Both the position numbers and the translations under genes were made by a program. Positions 33,072 to 39,625 of a DNA stretch of 39,625 bases are shown piece after piece (positions within the stretch are counted from its first letter, which is position 1; each line of letters begins with the position of its first letter). The notes beneath the pieces were generated by a model. That model made no database searches and had not been told where the DNA came from. It worked only from the letters and a program-made list of their open reading frames with translations. The stretch is from an uncultured Roseburia sp. (GTDB taxonomy: Bacteria > Bacillota > Clostridia > Lachnospirales > Lachnospiraceae), in NCBI GenBank assembly GCA_900548205.1, contig URJS01000012.1, positions 1 to 39,625 of the forward strand, written 5' to 3'.

Positions 33072-33114
33072 TTGCCAAAACAAATAAGAAGTGATATACT
33101 AATACGGACGTAGT
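33072..33114 (+). promoter_or_regulatory. promoter and possible BlaI-type operator
   Basis: TTGCCA (33072-33077) and TATACT (33095-33100) are 17 bases apart. ACTA (33098-33101) and TAGT (33111-33114) form a loose dyad over the expected start of transcription, recalling ACTAC/GTAGT half-sites of BlaI-type operators. The promoter is a good match; the operator is speculative. Confidence 0.5.
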
Positions 33115-33146
33115 TGCACTGCGGGCGTAGGAAGGAGAATGATTTT

Positions 33147-33521
33147 ATGGATATCAATGATATTTCTACATGCGAGAAATTTGTCATGAAAGTCATCTGG
33201 GATTCTACGGAGGATTTAGCGTTACAGGATATTATGGGAAAGGTCAATGAGGAGAATGAGAAATCATGGAAGCCTCAGACTGTTTCTACGTTTCTTTCCC
33301 GATTGGTGAAAAAAGGCTTTTTAAGTATGTACCGGAAGGGCAGATATTGCTACTATAAGCCGCTTGTTAGTAAGAGAGAGTTTTGGAAGGCAACTGTCAA
33401 CGAGGATGTGCGTATGTTCAGCAACGGAGATGCGGAGGATTTTGTATGCTGCCTCTGCGATGAGATGCTCTCGAAGGAGGACATCACAAAGCTGAAGAAG
33501 AAGCTTGATGAACTTAGTTAG
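33147..33521 (+). CDS. BlaI/MecI/CopY family transcriptional repressor
   Basis: A 124-residue winged-helix repressor. CEKFVMKVIWDS at the start, KPQTVSTFLSRLVKKGFL as the recognition helix region and RKGRYCYYKPLVS as the wing are typical. The C-terminal dimerisation part, ending ITKLKKKLDEL, carries the substrate site for a partner protease in this family. ATG 33147 follows AAGGAGA; the open frame begins earlier at 33114 but without a site. The next gene, an M56 peptidase, overlaps it by 14 bases, the usual repressor/sensor arrangement. Beta-lactam control is not implied, since the sensor lacks a penicillin-binding domain. Targets may include this operon itself. Confidence 0.92.
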   Translation: MDINDISTCEKFVMKVIWDSTEDLALQDIMGKVNEENEKSWKPQTVSTFLSRLVKKGFLSMYRKGRYCYYKPLVSKREFWKATVNEDVRMFSNGDAEDFVCCLCDEMLSKEDITKLKKKLDELS

Positions 33522-34929
33522 TCAGATTGTCTATGCCATCCTTACGATGGTGGCAACGGGGAGTCTTGCATTTGCTGTGTGGCAGTGGAGCTGCCATTTT
33601 TCTATAAGGAGTCATCCGAGGCTGCCATATCTGCTGCTTCGCATTACTTGTCTGTTGTATTTGTTACCGATTGCTTATATTTGTATGCAGATTGGGCTGC
33701 GAGGCGGATATGTGCGAATTGCAGGAGTATGGCAGATGAAGTTTGCTTTGACGGGCGCAATGCGCGGGCTTGCTGTTGTCGTGGTAGTTGGATGGCTTTT
33801 GCTGACGGGCAGACAAATCTATGTCTGCCTTTTTTCTTATCATAAGAGGAGAAAGCGGAAGCATATTCTGATTCCAGAGGAGGATGAACGGGTACTCACA
33901 GAGCTTGCCCGTATCAAAACGAAGCTTGGACTGCGCAGAACGGTTGATGTATACCGCAGCGGCAGTGTCTTTTCACCAAGAACCTACGGCGTATTTCATT
34001 GTGTGATCGTTCTTCCGGAGCGCACCTATAGCAAAGAACAGCTGATCGCCATTTTTCATCATGAGCTGATGCATTGTAAAAGCTTTGATGTATTTTATAA
34101 GCTGGCTATGGAAGGCGTTGCGATGGTTGGTCATATCGGTCCGCTGAAGCGCTTGATACAAGCGGAGCTCAACGAGTGGAGCGAGTATAATTGTGATTTA
34201 AGAGCTATGGAAGCGATGCGTGATGAGATCGGTGCAATGCGGTACTTTGAGATGATTTTAAACACACTGTCAGATGAGACAGAAGAAGGGGAGGAGGAAA
34301 TTCATTTTTCGGGATTGAGTGAACAGCGGTTGCGTTTGGAGAGGAGAATGGATTATATGAAAAAATATGGAGATATGAAACAAAAGCTGAACGGAGCGGC
34401 GATCGCCCTTGCAGCAGTCTTTGTACTGACAAATGTAACGACCGTTTACGCCGCCGGCAGTCAGGCGGCGAAGGTGCACGATGTGCTGTATCGCATGATG
34501 GAGCCGAAGGTTGAGGAGAGCAGTGAGGAGATGGATCTGAAAGAGTTCGTTATCCCGGCGGCAGAGGATCATACATATGAGAGGATCGAATATCAGGACA
34601 CAGTTGAGGAAACGATAGAAGATCGTATGAGTGAAAACGAACTTGTTTCTTTTAACTGGACTGTTGCTCCAGGGACGCGCACAGCATCCAAGACCTTTTA
34701 TGTAAAGAAAGGGCAGAATATTAGTATGGCAGTAATAGCAAGTCCTGCGAGCACAACTTACTGGATTGGTATTATGGACCCGAAGAATTCCGTGCGCTAT
34801 GTGGAGGGAGCAGGAAATCTTTCGCATTCCTTTGCAGTTGAAGATTCCGGCTTTTACCGCGTTTTTGTGCAGAACCTTGGGACCTCTGACATCACCGCAG
34901 GTGGAAACTATATGTATTATACCCCGTAA
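33508..34929 (+). CDS. M56 family (BlaR1-like) membrane metallopeptidase with non-PBP sensor tail
   Basis: The product is 473 residues. Three N-terminal membrane segments (about 5-110) precede a cytoplasmic M56 zinc-protease domain with HELMH at 185-189. A fourth membrane segment (about 293-318) ends at VYAAG. The exterior part has an acidic linker (about 325-370) and a beta-rich domain (about 374-473) with SKTFYVKKGQNISMAV and SGFYRVFVQNLG. BlaR1 and MecR1 carry a penicillin-binding domain of about 250 residues there; this domain is about 100 residues, lacks S-x-x-K and K-T-G motifs and recalls PPC-like or carbohydrate-binding beta sandwiches. Cleavage of the BlaI-type partner is inferred. 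ATG 33508 is used; TTG 33505 is adjacent. The ribosome binding site is weak, fitting coupling to the repressor gene. Confidence 0.85.
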   Translation: MNLVSQIVYAILTMVATGSLAFAVWQWSCHFSIRSHPRLPYLLLRITCLLYLLPIAYICMQIGLRGGYVRIAGVWQMKFALTGAMRGLAVVVVVGWLLLTGRQIYVCLFSYHKRRKRKHILIPEEDERVLTELARIKTKLGLRRTVDVYRSGSVFSPRTYGVFHCVIVLPERTYSKEQLIAIFHHELMHCKSFDVFYKLAMEGVAMVGHIGPLKRLIQAELNEWSEYNCDLRAMEAMRDEIGAMRYFEMILNTLSDETEEGEEEIHFSGLSEQRLRLERRMDYMKKYGDMKQKLNGAAIALAAVFVLTNVTTVYAAGSQAAKVHDVLYRMMEPKVEESSEEMDLKEFVIPAAEDHTYERIEYQDTVEETIEDRMSENELVSFNWTVAPGTRTASKTFYVKKGQNISMAVIASPASTTYWIGIMDPKNSVRYVEGAGNLSHSFAVEDSGFYRVFVQNLGTSDITAGGNYMYYTP

Positions 34930-35020
34930 GACGGATCAAACATCCGCAGGAACAAAAGCATACAAAAGAGAGAGCAGCGTGACCGTTTATTTTGCGAAAT
35001 AATCCCGTCAGGCTCCCAGA

Positions 35021-35947
35021 TCATTTTAAGGTAATAGTATTAGGGGCGGTGCGAAAATCAAGCACCGTCTTCTTTTTTGCTTCCAGCGCGTCCTTGAGAC
35101 TGCTTGCCGGGAAATCGGGATTTTCGGTAATTTCCTCCGGTGCGTCAAAAAGAAAGACGGAGGCGCCTGTTTTTTCATAAAAGGCTTCGGAAAATGACCA
35201 GTTTCCGTGATGACCGACCTGTACATAGTCGCAGGAAATCGCATCGCCGTACTCTGTCAGAAGAAATTCATCCATATCATACTTGATGTCCGAGCAAAAG
35301 AGCATGCTGCTGTTGGCGCTGCTGACCTTAAGCAGCAGAGAGGCGTTGTTCTGATAGTCCTTCTCCTCCCCGACATGGGCGATCGACGCATCGTCATAGG
35401 CATTATAGACCGAGAAGGTAAGACCGCAGATGTCAAGTACATCGCCGCGCCTTAGGTGTGTGACGTTTGGCGCGTCCTTTGTGAGCGCATAATAATTTTC
35501 AAGCACTGTAATATCATCGTATGGCTCTCCGGCAGCCATAATAAAGTCATAGTCAAAGCCATTGTCATAGATCTGTTTCACGACAATATCACCCGGATCT
35601 GCCATGATCTCATTAAATGCGCCTGCATGATCCTTATGCGGGTGGGAGATGATCCATGCGTCCACGGTATTGCCGTGCTCGGCGATGATGGCACGCAGGG
35701 CGTCTGCATTTTCTGCCCAGCCTCCGTCAATAATGATGAGTGAATCCTCATTGCTGATCGTATAGCAGGTTGCCTGTACGCCGGTGGCATCAGGGTATTG
35801 GGTCACGACATATTCCGTGGCAAGATCCGGTGTATAGCCGGTGGAATCTTTCTTAGGTTTGTGAAAAAGGAGAAAAGCTGCGCTCCCTAAGCAGATCAGG
35901 AGGACGGCAAGGGAGCAAAGCAGCAGTTTTTTGCGATGATGTTTCAT
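35021..35947 (-). CDS. membrane-anchored metallo-beta-lactamase-fold hydrolase (ComEC-like domain)
   Basis: A 308-residue protein with an N-terminal signal anchor (about 7-27, KKLLLCSLAVLLICLGSAAF) and an extracytoplasmic metallo-beta-lactamase fold. The zinc motif SHPHKDHAG gives H102, H104, D106 and H107. IIIDGGW precedes it, and VGHHGNWSF supplies a later histidine pair. The pattern resembles the catalytic domain of ComEC/Rec2 and standalone relatives, some of which are nucleases or phosphodiesterases. ATG 35947 follows CGGAG on its strand. It converges on the M56 gene (91 bases apart) and diverges from ugd. The substrate is unknown and no competence genes are nearby. Confidence 0.85.
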   Translation of the reverse strand: MKHHRKKLLLCSLAVLLICLGSAAFLLFHKPKKDSTGYTPDLATEYVVTQYPDATGVQATCYTISNEDSLIIIDGGWAENADALRAIIAEHGNTVDAWIISHPHKDHAGAFNEIMADPGDIVVKQIYDNGFDYDFIMAAGEPYDDITVLENYYALTKDAPNVTHLRRGDVLDICGLTFSVYNAYDDASIAHVGEEKDYQNNASLLLKVSSANSSMLFCSDIKYDMDEFLLTEYGDAISCDYVQVGHHGNWSFSEAFYEKTGASVFLFDAPEEITENPDFPASSLKDALEAKKKTVLDFRTAPNTITLK

Positions 35948-35970
35948 AGTATAAACTCCGTTTCTTCTAT

Positions 35971-35976
35971 ATTATA
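35971..35976 (-). promoter_or_regulatory. -10 box for the metallo-hydrolase gene
   Basis: On the minus strand TATAAT at 35976-35971 lies about 24 bases before the start codon. No good -35 box is seen; the T-rich stretch 16-17 bases upstream is the only candidate. Confidence 0.4.
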
Positions 35977-36030
35977 ATATCTTATACCTTATCAAAAAAA
36001 AGAAAAAATGTAAACGGAGAAACACAAGAC

Positions 36031-36059
36031 TTGCAACAAATATTAGAAAATGGTACTAT
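36031..36059 (+). promoter_or_regulatory. sigma-A promoter for ugd
   Basis: TTGCAA (36031-36036) and TACTAT (36054-36059) are 17 bases apart, with TG at 36051-36052 forming an extended -10. The predicted start is about 55 bases before ATG 36120. Confidence 0.6.
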
Positions 36060-36119
36060 AGAAAAACATGGAGGTTTTTGGAAACGTTAAAATCAGGCGC
36101 AGGGGAGCGGAGGTAGCAT

Positions 36120-37304
36120 ATGAAGATTGCAATAGCAGGTACAGGATATGTAGGATTGTCAAATGCGATTTTGCTTGCACAGCATCATGACGTGTATGCG
36201 GTGGATTTGATCGCGGAGAAGGTCGCGCTGATCAATCAGGGAAAGTCGCCGCTTGTGGATCAGGAGATCGAGGAATATCTGGCGCGGGTACCGCTGCGGC
36301 TGACGGCGACGACAGACGCGCAGCTTGCATATCGCGATGCGGACTATGTGATCATTTCTACGCCGACCAATTATGATCCGAAGCAGAATTATTTTGATAC
36401 GTCCTCAGTGGAAACGGTCATCGAACTGGTGCAGAAGATCAATCCGGATGCGGTCATGGTCATTAAGTCCACGATTCCGGTCGGCTACACAGAGACGATC
36501 TGCCGCAAATATCAGACGGAGCAGATTCTTTTTTCACCGGAGTTTCTGCGCGAGGGACAGGCGTTAAAGGATAATCTTTATCCTTCCCGTATCATTGTAG
36601 GCTCGGTGGCAGGCAATGAAAGGATGCGAAAGGCAGCGGAGACCTTTGCGGGGCTTTTAAAGGAAGGGGCGATCAAGAAGGACGTGCCGGTGCTGTTTAC
36701 GAATCTGACAGAAGCGGAGGCGGTCAAGCTGTTTGCGAATACCTATCTGGCGCTTCGTGTTTCGTTTTTCAATGAGCTTGATACATTTGCGGAGATGAAG
36801 GGACTGGATGCAAAGCAGATCATCGAGGGAATCGGGCTTGATCCCCGGATCGGAATGCATTATAATAACCCCTCCTTCGGCTATGGCGGCTATTGTCTGC
36901 CGAAGGACACGAAGCAGCTTCTGGCTAATTATAACGATGTTCCAAATAATATTATGGGAGCGATCGTGGAAGCGAACGCGACGAGAAAGGATTTTGTTGC
37001 AGAGCAGATATTGGAACGGACGAGCGGAACGGTCGGCGTCTATCGGCTCGCAATGAAAACAAATTCTGATAATTACAGGCAAAGCTCGATACTTGGCGTG
37101 ATGGAGCGCATTCGGGCGAAGGGTGTAGAGATTATTATTTTTGATCCGAGCCTGAAGGAAGATACATTTGACGGTATGACGGTGGTGCACGCATTTGACG
37201 AGTTCTGCAAGAGAAGCGATGTGATCGTTGCAAATCGGATGGATGAACAGTTAAAGGCGGTAAAAGAAAAGGTCTATACGCGGGATATTTATTTCAGGGA
37301 TTAA
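36120..37304 (+). CDS. ugd: UDP-glucose 6-dehydrogenase
   Basis: A 394-residue NAD-dependent dehydrogenase that oxidises UDP-glucose twice to UDP-glucuronate. The Rossmann motif GTGYVG is at 7-12. ISTPTNYDP, VIKSTIPVGYTE and FSPEFLREGQAL follow. The catalytic cysteine is C259 in GYGGYCLPKDTK, close to its place in enterobacterial Ugd. YRLAMKTNSDNYRQSS is the C-terminal UDP-binding block of the short Ugd subfamily. GGAGG precedes ATG 36120. It heads an operon with the long GT2 protein. Regulation by tyrosine phosphorylation, known for some Ugd enzymes, cannot be judged. Confidence 0.95.
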   Translation: MKIAIAGTGYVGLSNAILLAQHHDVYAVDLIAEKVALINQGKSPLVDQEIEEYLARVPLRLTATTDAQLAYRDADYVIISTPTNYDPKQNYFDTSSVETVIELVQKINPDAVMVIKSTIPVGYTETICRKYQTEQILFSPEFLREGQALKDNLYPSRIIVGSVAGNERMRKAAETFAGLLKEGAIKKDVPVLFTNLTEAEAVKLFANTYLALRVSFFNELDTFAEMKGLDAKQIIEGIGLDPRIGMHYNNPSFGYGGYCLPKDTKQLLANYNDVPNNIMGAIVEANATRKDFVAEQILERTSGTVGVYRLAMKTNSDNYRQSSILGVMERIRAKGVEIIIFDPSLKEDTFDGMTVVHAFDEFCKRSDVIVANRMDEQLKAVKEKVYTRDIYFRD

Positions 37305-37331
37305 CGCCTGCCGCCGGGAAAGGATGAGAGA

Positions 37332-39625
37332 ATGGATAAACATAAATTCTTTGTGGAGAAGCTTCGGTTTCACTTAAAAGAGAAGGATACGCTTGTGTTT
37401 GTCGGATGGTTTTTTGACGGAAGTACAAAGGATCATTCTCTCGAGGCGTATATGGACGGCGAGAAGCTTCCGATGGAGCTGCGGATCAATCGGGGAGCGG
37501 AGGTGCGGCAGAAATACATCCGCAGCATCAATGAGATTGAGGAGGAAGTGGTCGGTATCGTCACGCTTCCGGCTGACTGGAGAGAGCGGGGGACTTTTCG
37601 TCTCCGTGCCTTTTACCGGGAGCAGGAGACGAAAGGATACCGTATCAGGCGTGCCGGGCTTTTGCGTCTGGAGCAGGAGATCAGCTACTATGTCGAGAGC
37701 TGCAGACGCAGCGGAGATCGTGTGACCGTATCCGGCTGGTGCATGGCGGACGGGGAGGTAAAGCTTGACGTTTTAAACGTGGCAAGGCAGCCGATTTCCG
37801 AGAAGGTGGAGCATTATTGCCGGAGGGATCTGTTTTCCGTATTTCCCGAGTATGACGGAGAGGGGAAGCCAGGATTTTCGATTTCCGCGAAGGTGGGAGA
37901 GCGGGAAATGGGCCCGTTTTTTCTTGAGATGCGCAATGCGAGCCGGATGTCTAGGACAAGGCTGTACAAGTGGGAGAATGGAACACGCGGTCAATATCTG
38001 CTTGAAAAGGCGGGGGACGCTGCGCGCTATTTCAGGCGAAATGGATTGTCTGCGACGGTCTATAAAGTGCAGAGTAAGCTTTTGAAGAAAGAGGCAAACA
38101 CCTACGAGAACTGGCGGAAGAAGTATGCCGTCACACCGGAGGAGCTTGCGGCGCAGCGGGAACAGAGGTTTTCAGGAGAGGTGTGCTTTTCGATCATAGT
38201 GCCTCTTTATCAGACCGTTCCTGCGTATCTGCGGGAGATGATCGAGTCGGTCCTCTCTCAGACGTACGGAAATTGGCAGCTTTGTCTGGCAGACGGCAGT
38301 CCGCACACGATTGGGCAGGGCGAGGCAGGAGAAAAGGAGTCACCTCGCACGGCTCTGACCGGAATTTTGGAGGAATATGCAGACAGGGATTCCAGGATCT
38401 GTTTTGTGACAATGCAGGAGAATAAGGGGATTTCCGGCAATACAAATGCTGCGCTTGCACTTGCACATGGCGATTATCTGGTGCTTGTGGATCATGACGA
38501 TCTTGTTGCTCCGAATGCGCTCTATGAATTTGCGGCGGCGATTGCGCAGAACGGAGACATTGATATGCTTTACTCCGATGAAGATAAGGTTGATATGGAG
38601 GGAAAACGCTATTTTGAACCACATTTCAAGCCGGACTTCAATCCGGACCTTTTGCGGAGTATGAATTATATCTGCCATTTGCTTGCGGTGCGTACAGATG
38701 TTGCGGCGCGGGCGGGCGGTTTTCGCAGTGAGTTTGACGGAGCGCAGGATTATGATTTTATTCTGCGATGCAGTGAATGTGCGGCGCAGATTTATCATGT
38801 GCCTAAAATCTTGTATCACTGGCGCTGTCACATGGAATCGACGGCGGCAAATCCCGAGAGCAAGCGCTATGCGTTTGAGGCGGGGCGTCGCGCGATAGAA
38901 GCGCACTATGAGCGGCTTTCGCTTCCGGCGCGGGTGGAGGATACGGAGGTTTACGGCAGATACCGCACGCGCTATACATGGGAGGAGCAGCCGCTGGTGT
39001 CCGTCATTATTCCGAATAAGGATCATGTGGACGATTTAAGTAAGTGTATTGCTTCGATCCAGGAGAAGTCGGATTACCGGAATTTTGAGCTTGTGATCGT
39101 AGAGAATAACAGTACAGATGAGGAGACTTTTTCCTATTACCAGACGTTGGAACGTGAGTATGAGAATATCAGGGTCGTGTATTATGAGGGAGGCTTTAAT
39201 TACGCAAGGATCAATAATTTTGGTGTGAAGGAAGCGGCAGGGGAATATCTGCTGTTGCTGAATAATGATACGGAGATGATCGGCGGGGAAGTGATCGGGG
39301 AGCTGCTTGGCTACTGTATGCGTGAGGATGTGGGCGCTGTCGGCGCAAAGCTTCTGTATGGGGACGATACCATCCAGCACGCCGGCGTCGTGTTGGGCTT
39401 TGGCGGAACGGCGGGACATGCCTTTATCGGCAAGCATCGGTATGACGCCGGTTATTTCGGAAGGATTTTGTGCGCGCAGGATTACAGTGCAGTCACAGCT
39501 GCCTGCATGATGGTAAAGAGATCTGCTTTTGATGCAGTAGGCGGACTTTCAGAAGAACTGGCAGTTGCATTTAATGATATTGATTTCTGCATGAAACTGA
39601 GACAGGCAGGATATCTGATCGTGTA
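37332..39625 (+). CDS. multi-domain family 2 glycosyltransferase, cut by window end
   Basis: At least 764 residues, reading open to the right edge with no stop. Residues 1-260 are a non-catalytic region with two GW-type beta repeats (VFVGWFFDGS near 22-31 and VTVSGWCMADG near 133-143). A GT2 domain starts with CFSIIVPLYQT (about 285), with ENKGISGNTNAAL, the LVDHDDL donor motif (about 385-391), the YSDEDKVD block and the GAQDYDFILRC block. A second GT2 domain starts with PLVSVIIPNKDH (about 554) and has LLNNDTEMIGG (near 640) and AACMMVKRSAF. Tandem GT2 proteins of this kind extend rhamnan-type or other surface polysaccharides. ATG 37332 is 28 bases after ugd. Donor sugars are unknown, and further domains may follow. 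Confidence 0.88.
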   Translation, partial: MDKHKFFVEKLRFHLKEKDTLVFVGWFFDGSTKDHSLEAYMDGEKLPMELRINRGAEVRQKYIRSINEIEEEVVGIVTLPADWRERGTFRLRAFYREQETKGYRIRRAGLLRLEQEISYYVESCRRSGDRVTVSGWCMADGEVKLDVLNVARQPISEKVEHYCRRDLFSVFPEYDGEGKPGFSISAKVGEREMGPFFLEMRNASRMSRTRLYKWENGTRGQYLLEKAGDAARYFRRNGLSATVYKVQSKLLKKEANTYENWRKKYAVTPEELAAQREQRFSGEVCFSIIVPLYQTVPAYLREMIESVLSQTYGNWQLCLADGSPHTIGQGEAGEKESPRTALTGILEEYADRDSRICFVTMQENKGISGNTNAALALAHGDYLVLVDHDDLVAPNALYEFAAAIAQNGDIDMLYSDEDKVDMEGKRYFEPHFKPDFNPDLLRSMNYICHLLAVRTDVAARAGGFRSEFDGAQDYDFILRCSECAAQIYHVPKILYHWRCHMESTAANPESKRYAFEAGRRAIEAHYERLSLPARVEDTEVYGRYRTRYTWEEQPLVSVIIPNKDHVDDLSKCIASIQEKSDYRNFELVIVENNSTDEETFSYYQTLEREYENIRVVYYEGGFNYARINNFGVKEAAGEYLLLLNNDTEMIGGEVIGELLGYCMREDVGAVGAKLLYGDDTIQHAGVVLGFGGTAGHAFIGKHRYDAGYFGRILCAQDYSAVTAACMMVKRSAFDAVGGLSEELAVAFNDIDFCMKLRQAGYLIV

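Noticed and set aside
33508..34929. beta-lactam sensor BlaR1 or MecR1
   Set aside because: The exterior domain is too short and lacks the S-x-x-K and K-T-G penicillin-binding motifs; no beta-lactamase gene is adjacent. The metallo-beta-lactamase-fold protein at 35021 is ComEC-like and on the other strand.
34930..35020. terminator between the M56 and metallo-hydrolase genes
   Set aside because: GACCGTTTATTT and AAATAATCCCGTC can pair only with several mismatches and have no clean T run, so it is not called.
35021..35947. class B metallo-beta-lactamase
   Set aside because: The HxHxDH motif is shared by the whole superfamily; the membrane anchor and the order of motifs fit ComEC-like hydrolases better.
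38340..39026. 228-residue minus-strand open frame
   Set aside because: Antisense to the GT2 gene, whose catalytic motifs are clear; basic composition indicates a shadow.
1..39625. CRISPR array, phage genes, insertion sequences, tRNA or rRNA
   Set aside because: No regular direct repeats with spacers, no transposase, integrase or phage structural proteins, and no cloverleaf or rRNA sequence were seen.

Overview
The window looks like a chromosome segment of a gut-type Firmicute, most likely a Lachnospiraceae-like Clostridium relative. The reasons are strong AGGAGG-type ribosome binding sites, TTGACA/TATAAT promoters, moderate GC with ATG, GTG and TTG starts, a BlaI/M56 pair, and a cell-surface glycan cluster with GtrII-like, GT-D and LTA-synthase-like proteins. 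No rRNA, tRNA, CRISPR array, transposase or integrase was seen. The organism assignment is inference.

Layout. Positions 1-2910 hold a terminator, a dGTP triphosphohydrolase-type HD protein and a DUF3048 (YerB-like) lipoprotein. From about 2940 to the right edge the DNA is almost entirely a surface-polysaccharide locus. Plus-strand operons are: a GtrII-like membrane glycosyltransferase (3078-4667); DegT aminotransferase, GT11 fucosyltransferase, MBOAT, SGNH-like protein and a second fucosyltransferase-like protein (5825-11981); ABC exporter, third fucosyltransferase-like protein, WecG/TagA, asparagine-synthase-like protein, acyltransferase 3 and a second GtrII-like protein (13846-21782); acyltransferase 3, a large multi-membrane-segment protein and an LTA-synthase-like phosphatidylglycerol-type transferase (23053-28497); gmd-fcl-manC for GDP-L-fucose (29578-32959); BlaI/M56 regulator pair (33147-34929); and ugd followed by a long multi-domain GT2 protein cut by the window edge (36120-39625).

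Five minus-strand units sit between the plus operons: a GT-D glycosyltransferase, acyltransferase 3 with a hexapeptide acetyltransferase, another acyltransferase 3, an AraC regulator, and a metallo-beta-lactamase-fold protein. Each converges on the operon to its left and diverges from the operon to its right across a 161-193 bp gap. Some of these gaps hold back-to-back sigma-A promoters whose -35 boxes overlap or abut.

Working model (inference). The GDP-L-fucose genes feed three fucosyltransferase-fold proteins. Ugd supplies UDP-glucuronate, which the AsnB-like enzyme might amidate. WecG/TagA and GT2/GT-D enzymes build the chain on a lipid carrier and the ABC protein flips it. GtrII-like proteins, MBOAT/SGNH, four acyltransferase-3 proteins and the LTA-synthase-like enzyme then decorate it outside the membrane. 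No Wzx flippase, Wzy polymerase or priming glycosyltransferase was recognised. The strongest points for follow-up are the AraC/gmd divergent control region with an exact 10-bp direct repeat at 21-bp spacing, the overlapping divergent promoters at 13727-13777, the BlaR1-like protein without a penicillin-binding sensor, and the unusual fucosyltransferase complement.
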